From Anaerolineae bacterium (lineage in GTDB: Bacteria > Chloroflexota > Anaerolineae > Aggregatilineales > Phototrophicaceae), in NCBI GenBank assembly GCA_028284565.1, contig JANQRM010000501.1, forward strand, positions 1 to 42,233: 42,233 nucleotides of DNA. Direction: 5' to 3'. The position numbers and the translations under genes are program-made. Of the stretch, positions 25,754 to 32,251 are shown piece by piece. The notes beneath the pieces were generated by a model that was not told the DNA's origin, did not search any database, and worked only from the letters and a program-made list of their open reading frames with translations. The first letter of the stretch is position 1, and every line of letters starts with the position of its first letter.

Positions 25754-27288
25754 GACAATACTTTTAGTGCTTGTGTAGGCTTGGGTTGAAATAGGCCAAG
25801 ATTTCGTTGCACATTCTTCGCAACACGCATCGCGCCAAGAGTCACCCCAGCTGTTGATTGCCCCGGAAAGATGGAATCACCAACTAGTCGCAAATTCTGA
25901 ATTCCAGTACTGGGATTGCGTGCTTTGAATAGAGAAGTTTGTGCGAAACCTCCGACCATGCCCTGTTTCCTTCCTGTGTAGAATTCATAAGTAATCGGTG
26001 TTCCCTGTAGAACGAGAGTTGTACTTTGCTTGAAGCCCGGAATGGCACTCTCCACAGCATCTAGCATCTTCTCTGTATACGCTTCTTTGCGTTCTCCATA
26101 GGCTTCTTTGTTATTATTCAGCAAGTCCCACCAATCTTGGACGCGAGTATGTGTGGTGATGGTGACGGCACGTTCTCCTTCGGGTGCGCGTGAACTATCC
26201 CAAGTCGGTGACATGGAGGCGAACACTGTGTTGCCTTCTCCTAACTTGCCCTCCAATTGAGTCACAACTTGGTGATGGTCGGCGATGTTTTTTGGAAAGC
26301 CATCGCTTTTGACACCGACGTGCAAGACAAATGCGCCATAGGTTGTATCCCGCTTTTGGACTTCTTGCTGGATTTTCTTTGGACTAGCTTCACCGAGAAG
26401 TTGATGCAATGTCCATGGTGTCGAGTTGGTTATTACAAAATCCGCTGGATAGAAAGTCGTGGATTTGGCACGTTTCCCACGATGAGCATGAACCCCAATG
26501 ACTTGACCATTATTGACTTCAATCTTGGTCACATGGTGTCGATAGTGAATCTCACCGCCGAGTTCGATAAATTTCTCGGCAAGTTGATCGGCAATACCTC
26601 CGATACCTCCTTCAACGTGATAGACACCTTGTCGCACGAGGTCAAGTGCTGTTGCGCCATAGAGGGCGTTGGTATGTTGTGTCGTTGTTTGTGCAGAGAT
26701 GAGGAGTTGGGCATCTAAGAAGCGGACGAATTCGGTGTGTTTATCGAATTTCCTGCGCTTGAGCCAATCCCTTACACTACTAAACGCAAAGGGTATGAGA
26801 CTCAAATCTTTGGGAAAATACTTCAGTCCTACTTTTGCTAATTGGAGCAATTCAGGGATATCCATTGGTGTCCACGGTAGCCCCTCTGCACTTAGCCTCC
26901 AGCCCATGTCGGCGATAAACTGTTGTTCATTCCAAAAGGTTTCAGTCTCTGGGAAGTTGTCCATGACATCCTGATTGTCTTGACAGAGTTTAATGGTGCG
27001 GTTGGACAGGTGAACCACCCAAGCGGGGTCATGTTGATGCACTTTCCAGTCAATATCCAGCTCACGTCCGGCGATGTCATGAGGACCATTCGGTTGGTAT
27101 CCGCCCGCCACGGTTGCGCCTGCCTCAAAGCGGAAGCCCTTATGAACAAATGTCCCTGCACATCCGCCGGGATAGGTGTTCGCCTCAAAGATAGTGACTT
27201 TGTAGCCTGCTTTGGCAAGAAAAGCACCCGTGGTCAAGCCGCCGATGCCTGCACCGATGATTATGATATGTGAGGTGTGTTGGGTCAT
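25750..27288 (-). CDS. CrtI/CrtH-like FAD-dependent oxidoreductase
   Basis: A 512-residue flavoprotein of the phytoene desaturase/carotenoid isomerase/retinol saturase group. The FAD dinucleotide fold is IIIGAGIGGLTTGAFLAKAG (residues about 8-27), then FEANTYPGGCAGTF. The C-terminal FAD motif is LRLVGDSIFPGQSTAGVTLG. Substrates in this group are polyenes. No phytoene synthase gene is here, so a carotenoid role is inferred only. It sits in a coupled unit, SRPBCC-oxidoreductase-photolyase-hydrolase, with ATGA overlaps on both sides. Confidence 0.88.
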   Translation of the reverse strand: MTQHTSHIIIIGAGIGGLTTGAFLAKAGYKVTIFEANTYPGGCAGTFVHKGFRFEAGATVAGGYQPNGPHDIAGRELDIDWKVHQHDPAWVVHLSNRTIKLCQDNQDVMDNFPETETFWNEQQFIADMGWRLSAEGLPWTPMDIPELLQLAKVGLKYFPKDLSLIPFAFSSVRDWLKRRKFDKHTEFVRFLDAQLLISAQTTTQHTNALYGATALDLVRQGVYHVEGGIGGIADQLAEKFIELGGEIHYRHHVTKIEVNNGQVIGVHAHRGKRAKSTTFYPADFVITNSTPWTLHQLLGEASPKKIQQEVQKRDTTYGAFVLHVGVKSDGFPKNIADHHQVVTQLEGKLGEGNTVFASMSPTWDSSRAPEGERAVTITTHTRVQDWWDLLNNNKEAYGERKEAYTEKMLDAVESAIPGFKQSTTLVLQGTPITYEFYTGRKQGMVGGFAQTSLFKARNPSTGIQNLRLVGDSIFPGQSTAGVTLGAMRVAKNVQRNLGLFQPKPTQALKVLS

Positions 27289-27749
27289 GGTGTTTCGACA
27301 GCTCGTTTAGTGCGTAAATGACGATAGAAGAAGAGGATACGAAGTGGAATGCCATCGAATATCAAGCGTGTCAATAATCCTTTTATGCCCGGTGGATGAG
27401 CAAGTGTGATTTTATCAGTTAATGCAATTCCCTCATCAACTTGCTCAAAGATATGCTCGTGTCGCCAATATCCCATCGGACCTTTGAGCATACGGTCAGC
27501 AAAGGAGGTTTCAATCGGCCCGTCTTCATGACGGACATGCCAGCGCAAGGGTATTGGACCGAACCAGAGTGTGAATTCAAGTTCGCCTTCAGTGTTGCTT
27601 GTGCGCGTATCCCGATGCAAGCGGATAAATATAGGCGGTGGAGTCAGAATCGCGAGTGCTTTTGGGTCGGTATGAAACGCTTGCATCTGCTCCATGGTTG
27701 TCTGCATGATGCTTCGTTTTTCAAATGTCTTTGTATTGGTCGGTGTCAT
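27285..27749 (-). CDS. SRPBCC-family protein
   Basis: A 154-residue START/Bet v1-like protein. It shows FHTDPKALAILTPPP, FTLWFGPIPLRWHVRHED, DRMLKGPMGYWRHEHIFEQV and the C-terminal helix. These match the polyketide cyclase-like SRPBCC proteins often found next to photolyase and carotenoid genes. Binding of a hydrophobic ligand is expected; enzymatic activity is not known. Several in-frame ATGs exist. ATG 27749 is chosen because it leaves a complete first strand; 27794 would add 15 unlike residues. It is the first gene of the four-gene block. Confidence 0.82.
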   Translation of the reverse strand: MTPTNTKTFEKRSIMQTTMEQMQAFHTDPKALAILTPPPIFIRLHRDTRTSNTEGELEFTLWFGPIPLRWHVRHEDGPIETSFADRMLKGPMGYWRHEHIFEQVDEGIALTDKITLAHPPGIKGLLTRLIFDGIPLRILFFYRHLRTKRAVETP

Positions 27750-27875
27750 TATCTTCTGATTGTTATATGAGTCATATCTATAAGGGTGAGGCATCTTGTC
27801 TAATGCTAGCTGATTTTTCGATGAAAACTTGATGAGTCTTTCGGTGAATCATCAACATGCGGAGCAGTCAAGCTA

Positions 27876-27884
27876 TGCTATAAT
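27876..27884 (+). promoter_or_regulatory. Extended -10 promoter of the TIR-WD40 gene
   Basis: TGCTATAAT, a perfect extended -10, lies 41 bases before the ATG at 27926. No good -35 is visible. Confidence 0.55.
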
Positions 27885-27925
27885 GCCCATATCCAATTAT
27901 TCGTGTTGATTCAAAGACAATTCCA

Positions 27926-30835
27926 ATGACTAATCTATTCATTTCATACTCTCGTAGAGATCAGACCTTTGTTCGTCGCTTGTTTGAACGGTTACAAGAA
28001 GAACAACGGGATGTTTGGGTGGATTGGGAAAACATTCCTCTTACTGCGGAATGGCTTGAAGAGATTTATGATGGAATAGAGAATGCCAATGCCTTCGCTT
28101 TTGTAATAAGCCCCGATTCTGTGCGGTCTGAGGTGTGTAGCTTGGAATTGGCTCATGCCATCGAGCATAACAAACGGCTCGTGCCGATTTATCATCGTGA
28201 TTTGGTAGAACAACACGATAAAGCCGCCTTGCATCCGTCACTCTCATCTCACAATTGGATCATGTTCCGTGAAGAAGATGATTTTGATTCTGCTTACGAG
28301 AAGATGGTCGATGCTTTAGATACGGATTTAAGTCATCTCCAATTGCATACACGACTGTTAGTCCGAGCTGTTCAATGGAATGAAAAAGAACGTGATAATA
28401 GCCTTGTTCTACGTGGGAATGAACTTGGTGAAGCTGTACGCTGGCTCCAAGATAGCGAAGAAAAACAGCCTGCACCGACAGCCTTACACAAAGACTTTAT
28501 TGCGGCGAGTCAACGTGCCGCCTCTGCAAGACGACGAGTGATTGTTTTAACCGGCGTGTATGGCGCTGTGGTTTTGTTGCTGGCTCTCTTTGCCTTTTTC
28601 CAAGCGGTCACGGCTGAGACTCGCCGGCGGGAAGCGGAAGATCAACGAGAAGTTGCTGAATTGAATGCGGCGACGGCAGTGTCCGCGCAATCGACATCAA
28701 CCTTTAACGAGAAATTATCTAATCGGAATGCGGCAACAGCGGTATCCGCGCAATCGACATCGGTATTTAATGAGCAATTGTCAGAAAGTCTGGCACTTGC
28801 CTCTAACGCCCAACAAGCACTCTATCGTGATAACAACCCTCAACTCGCTATCGTCCTTGCGCTCGAATCCAACGACAATGAAAACCCCTCCGATTTGGCA
28901 CAAAGTGTACTGGCTCAAGCCGCTTATGCACCCGGCGCACGGTTTATTGAGGGTAATCGTATCCAAAATAGTGTCCGTGTCGCCATCAGTTCAGATGATA
29001 CTTATGCGTTGTCCGTCTCAGCTGACAATGAATTGATATTATGGCGATTACAAACTCGTGAAGAGGTGCATCGTTGGTCGTTTGATGGACTTGTTCCTCA
29101 TAGTTTTGCTTTTAGTCCAGATGATACCTTGATTGCTGTGGGTTTGGAAAGTGGCGAGATTGCGGTGTTGGATAGTACAAGTTATGAGGAGCAAATACGT
29201 TTTGGCTCTGTGCCAGACGAGGGGGAAAACGAGGTTTGGGATGTGATCTTTTCTCCAACCGGACGTTATGTCATTGGAGGATTCGAGGGAGGCTTGGTTC
29301 ATCGCTATCATGCGACAACAGGGGAATTGGTTACTGAGTATGTTGGGTCGGAGAATCCGGTACTGAGCGTGGGAGTGACACCAGACTCCAGTGTAGTCGT
29401 CTCTGCTGAACAAGATGGAACGAGTCATGTCTGGGATTATGGTACAGGCGAAATTATTCAAACTATCAATCCTGAAGTAGGTCCGGCATGGATGGTCGAA
29501 GTTACACCTGATGGCACAGGGATGTTTGTCAGTTATGAAGATAGTAGTATTCATCTTTGGGATATTGCGACAGGTGAAGAGATTTACCGCTTAGTTGGAC
29601 ATGACCAAAGAGTATGGGATATGGACATTAGTGCCGATGGGCAACTTGGGGTTTCAGGTTCGTATGACACATCCCTCATTCTTTGGGATTTAGAAGTTGG
29701 TGAACCCATTCGTCAACTCAAAGGACATACGTCTGCAATTTATGGCGTGTCCTTCACGCAAAACGCGCGCCGTGTCCTCTCTGGATCATGGGATGGCACC
29801 GTGCGTTTGTGGGATATGGAAAGTGGCGCGGAATTGCAACGTTTGGTGGGACATAGCAATTGGGTGTGGAATATCAAAACATTTGAGGATGCAGGCGGTA
29901 ACGCGAGACTCATGTCCAGTTCTCGTGATGCGACATTATTGCTTTGGGATTTAGATACAGGTGAAATCTTAGAAGCCTTTGAAGGACATGAAGCCGAAAT
30001 CTATGCGGTTGATGTCAGCACAGATAGGACTCGCGTCCTCTCTGGATCGCGTGATGGAACAGCTGTAATTTGGGAGATTGAGACCGGACAGATGCTGTTT
30101 CAATTTACTGAACACAATGGTGAGCGTATCCGTGCGGTTGCCTTTAGTCCTGACGGGGATATGGTGCTAACAGGGGACGATACTGGACGGATTATTTTAT
30201 GGAATCCTGAAAGTGGTGAAATCATCCGTGAATTTGTCGGACATGAGATACGTATTTGGGATGTGAGTTTTAGCTCAGATGGCTCACTGGCATTAAGTAG
30301 TTCGGCGGATGGCAGTATTATTTTATGGAATGTCGCCGATGGTGAGCTTATCCGTCGGTTTGAAGGACATGGTGGGGCAGTCTACAGCATTGTGTTTAGT
30401 CCCGATGATTTGTTTGCATTGTCTGCTTCTGAAGACCGAAGTATTCGCTTATGGGATGTGGCAACTGGTGAACAAGTACGGCGTTTCGATGGACATACTT
30501 CAGATGTGAACTCGGTTGCTTTTAGTGCGGACGGAACACGCGCAATTTCTGCATCAGAAGATTTGACTGTGCGACTTTGGGACGTGGCGCGGGGTATTGA
30601 AACTCAACGCTTTGATGGACATGCGGATGAAGTCCTCGCTGTGACCTTTGGGCTAGATGGACGCTCAGCAATTTCTGGTGCAAAGGACACCACGATTCGG
30701 CAATGGCAAATCAATACTTTAGATGAACTCGTTGATTGGACATTTGAGAATCGCTACATCATGTCACTGAGTTGTGAGCAACGCGATTTGTATCGTGTCG
30801 AACCGTATTGTGATGCGGAATCTGCTACGCAATAA
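27926..30835 (+). CDS. TIR domain-transmembrane-WD40 protein (putative receptor)
   Basis: This 969-residue protein has three parts. Residues 1-140 are a TIR domain (LFISYSRRD, VWVDWENIPL, VISPDSVRSEVCSLELAHA). The Glu in CSLEL is where TIR NADases keep their catalytic Glu. A single membrane helix follows RRR at about 203-227. A charged coiled linker contains two 21-residue tandem copies (NAATAVSAQSTS, residues 247-288). Residues about 345-940 hold 14 WD40 repeats by my count, enough for two seven-blade propellers. The positive-inside rule puts TIR in the cytoplasm and the propellers outside. There is no NB-ARC or STAND ATPase. It lies 110 bases upstream of the first tiny peptide gene on the same strand, with no terminator visible between. 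Confidence 0.9.
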   Translation: MTNLFISYSRRDQTFVRRLFERLQEEQRDVWVDWENIPLTAEWLEEIYDGIENANAFAFVISPDSVRSEVCSLELAHAIEHNKRLVPIYHRDLVEQHDKAALHPSLSSHNWIMFREEDDFDSAYEKMVDALDTDLSHLQLHTRLLVRAVQWNEKERDNSLVLRGNELGEAVRWLQDSEEKQPAPTALHKDFIAASQRAASARRRVIVLTGVYGAVVLLLALFAFFQAVTAETRRREAEDQREVAELNAATAVSAQSTSTFNEKLSNRNAATAVSAQSTSVFNEQLSESLALASNAQQALYRDNNPQLAIVLALESNDNENPSDLAQSVLAQAAYAPGARFIEGNRIQNSVRVAISSDDTYALSVSADNELILWRLQTREEVHRWSFDGLVPHSFAFSPDDTLIAVGLESGEIAVLDSTSYEEQIRFGSVPDEGENEVWDVIFSPTGRYVIGGFEGGLVHRYHATTGELVTEYVGSENPVLSVGVTPDSSVVVSAEQDGTSHVWDYGTGEIIQTINPEVGPAWMVEVTPDGTGMFVSYEDSSIHLWDIATGEEIYRLVGHDQRVWDMDISADGQLGVSGSYDTSLILWDLEVGEPIRQLKGHTSAIYGVSFTQNARRVLSGSWDGTVRLWDMESGAELQRLVGHSNWVWNIKTFEDAGGNARLMSSSRDATLLLWDLDTGEILEAFEGHEAEIYAVDVSTDRTRVLSGSRDGTAVIWEIETGQMLFQFTEHNGERIRAVAFSPDGDMVLTGDDTGRIILWNPESGEIIREFVGHEIRIWDVSFSSDGSLALSSSADGSIILWNVADGELIRRFEGHGGAVYSIVFSPDDLFALSASEDRSIRLWDVATGEQVRRFDGHTSDVNSVAFSADGTRAISASEDLTVRLWDVARGIETQRFDGHADEVLAVTFGLDGRSAISGAKDTTIRQWQINTLDELVDWTFENRYIMSLSCEQRDLYRVEPYCDAESATQ
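28664..28789 (+). repeat. 63-base in-frame tandem duplication in the TIR-WD40 gene
   Basis: Units 28664-28726 and 28727-28789 encode two near-identical 21-residue segments in the linker between membrane helix and propellers. They differ mostly at third positions, so the duplication is not new. Confidence 0.85.
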
Positions 30836-30945
30836 TCTGAAAATTGTAAAAATTTGCAAAAATTGTCGTCGTAATTCCAAAATTAATGGTATTGAACATG
30901 ATTTTCCACTAGGATAGAACTATCATTAATATGAAGGAGTGTTTC

Positions 30946-31050
30946 ATGGCACACTGGAATTATCTCATCAATCCGGATAATGATGAACTCACCGACGATG
31001 AACTTGACAATATCGCAGGTGGTGGTCCCCCTCCTCCCGGTGAAGACTAA
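30946..31050 (+). CDS. Double-glycine leader peptide precursor 1, predicted product GPPPPGED
   Basis: A 34-codon gene with AAGGAG 6 bases before the ATG. The leader starts MAHWNYLINPD and ends ELTDDELDNIAGG. Counted from the second Gly, Ile is at -4, Leu at -7, Glu at -8 and Leu at -12. This is the exact consensus for C39-type processing and export proteases. Cleavage would release the octapeptide GPPPPGED. The leader is far shorter than NHLM or Nif11 leaders and lacks their folded domain. No Cys, Ser or Thr is in the product, so no thioether or azoline chemistry is possible there. The matching C39 exporter is 1.2 kb downstream. The gene is followed by a hairpin terminator. Confidence 0.8.
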   Translation: MAHWNYLINPDNDELTDDELDNIAGGGPPPPGED

Positions 31051-31076
31051 ACCGCAGAACATCGTTATTATGAAGG

Positions 31077-31107
31077 AACTCGGTGTTGAACTACCGAGTT
31101 TTTGTTT
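31077..31107 (+). terminator. Intrinsic terminator after precursor 1
   Basis: Arms AACTCGGT (31077-31084) and ACCGAGTT (31093-31100) pair perfectly and run into TTTGTTTT. The same arms recur after precursor 2. Confidence 0.85.
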
Positions 31108-31127
31108 TCGGCAAAATCGCCTATAAT
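31099..31127 (+). promoter_or_regulatory. Promoter of precursor 2, overlapping the terminator
   Basis: A perfect TATAAT (31122-31127) stands 17 bases after TTTTTG (31099-31104), which is the T-tract of the preceding terminator. The -35 match is weak, but the same geometry recurs at 31328-31356. The leader RNA would be about 45 bases. Confidence 0.5.
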
Positions 31128-31178
31128 GGCGTTGTAAGATGAAACTATCATCTCATCCATAAGCGAAAGGACAATCGC

Positions 31179-31280
31179 ATGCAGTGGTATCTCAACATTA
31201 ATGATCCAGACGACGAACTCGATGAAGACGAATTAGAAGACATCTCAGGTGGTGGTCCTCCCCCTCCCGGTGAAGACTAA
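31179..31280 (+). CDS. Double-glycine leader peptide precursor 2, predicted product GPPPPGED
   Basis: A 33-codon paralogue of the gene 130 bases upstream. AAAGGA lies 7 bases before the ATG. The leader starts MQWYLNINDPDD and ends DEDELEDISGG, with Ile -4, Leu -7, Glu -8 and Leu -12 again in place. The predicted product is the same GPPPPGED. The last 30 coding bases differ from precursor 1 at only two positions, both silent proline changes, while the leader has several amino-acid differences. The core therefore appears to be under selection. The gene has its own promoter and is followed by a copy of the same hairpin terminator. Confidence 0.8.
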   Translation: MQWYLNINDPDDELDEDELEDISGGGPPPPGED

Positions 31281-31303
31281 TCAATCACACATTCAATGAA
31301 TAG

Positions 31304-31340
31304 AACTCGGTGGTTTGCGCTACCGAGTTTTTGTTTTTTA
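31304..31340 (+). terminator. Intrinsic terminator after precursor 2
   Basis: Arms AACTCGGT (31304-31311) and ACCGAGTT (31322-31329), identical to those at 31077-31100, run into TTTGTTTTTT. It separates the peptide genes from the exporter operon. Confidence 0.85.
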
Positions 31341-31356
31341 AGGTTTCAACTATAAT
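31328..31356 (+). promoter_or_regulatory. Promoter of the peptide-export operon
   Basis: A perfect TATAAT (31351-31356) stands 17 bases after TTTTTG (31328-31333) in the terminator T-tract, 46 bases before the hlyD-like ATG. It repeats the arrangement in front of precursor 2. Confidence 0.5.
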
Positions 31357-31402
31357 TTAGGCATTACACTAAATGAAATAACTGTCCACTGGGACTCACC
31401 TT

Positions 31403-32236
31403 ATGCAAGATCGCCTATTTCGTCGCTCTGCCCTTGACCGACTCTCATCGCCAGAACAGTTGGATCAACTCTTGACTATTACAACACCTCGCTCTTGGCT
31501 GGTGTTGTTAGGCTTCGCGTTGCTCATTGGTGCAGTATTAATTTGGGCGTTTTTGGGTAGTGTTGCCACAACTGTCGATGGCGAAGGGATTCTCTTGCGT
31601 GGAGGGAGAAGTGGAACAGAAAATATCTCAGCGTCTTCGACAGGTATTATCGGCGATATTTACGTGGATGTCGGAGATTCAATAGAATCAGGACAGGTTG
31701 TTGCGCGGATATTGCAGAATAACAGTACCGAAAATGTGCGTGTGATTAGCAGTTTTACGGGACGTATTATCGAGATTCGTGTAGCACAAGATAACTTTGT
31801 TCAGATTGGGGAACCTCTCATTATCCTCGAAGCAACAAGCGGAGATTCAGATTTGCAGGCGATTGTCTATCTCCCAGCGACAGACGGAAAACGAGTTCAA
31901 CCGGGGATGCGTGTTCAACTGTTACCCTCGACGGTGCGTTCAGAGGAGGTTGGCGTACTCTTAGGTTGGGTTACTTCTGTTGGCGAATTTCCAGAAAGTT
32001 CACAAGCCATGCTGAACGTCTTAAATAATGAAGAACTGGTGACACGCTTTACGGAAGCATCAGATAACACGCCTATTGAAGTCCGCATCGACCTCATCCC
32101 TGATAGAGATACGGTCAGTCGCTATCAATGGTCATCACCGGAAGGTCCTGATTCTGCAATCGAAAGTGGAACTTTGACAGATGCAACTATCATTCTTGAA
32201 GATAAAGCACCTATTGAACTCATTTTTTCCAATTAA
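31403..32236 (+). CDS. NHLM-type HlyD-like secretion adaptor, short form
   Basis: A 277-residue membrane-fusion-type protein. The N-terminus RLFRRSALDRLSSPEQLDQL is characteristic of NHLM bacteriocin secretion proteins (TIGR03794). One membrane helix follows at about 32-53 (LVLLGFALLIGAVLIWAFLG). The two lipoyl half-motifs (GIIGDIYVDVGDSIESGQVV and GRIIEIRVAQDNFVQIGEPL) are only about 26 residues apart. Ordinary HlyD proteins place a long alpha-helical hairpin between them. A beta-barrel region ends the protein. Without the hairpin it cannot bridge to a TolC-like channel, which fits a cell with no outer membrane. It is first in an operon with the two exporters and the binding protein. Confidence 0.85.
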   Translation: MQDRLFRRSALDRLSSPEQLDQLLTITTPRSWLVLLGFALLIGAVLIWAFLGSVATTVDGEGILLRGGRSGTENISASSTGIIGDIYVDVGDSIESGQVVARILQNNSTENVRVISSFTGRIIEIRVAQDNFVQIGEPLIILEATSGDSDLQAIVYLPATDGKRVQPGMRVQLLPSTVRSEEVGVLLGWVTSVGEFPESSQAMLNVLNNEELVTRFTEASDNTPIEVRIDLIPDRDTVSRYQWSSPEGPDSAIESGTLTDATIILEDKAPIELIFSN

Positions 32237-32251
32237 ACGAAATTGTGCCTG

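Noticed and set aside
27926..30835. STAND/NB-ARC or AVAST-type defence ATPase
   Set aside because: No Walker A or NB-ARC motif is present between TIR and WD40; only one membrane helix and a coiled linker.
31340..31402. Third peptide precursor before the adaptor gene
   Set aside because: No GGGPPPP-like coding sequence is found there; only promoter sequence is seen.
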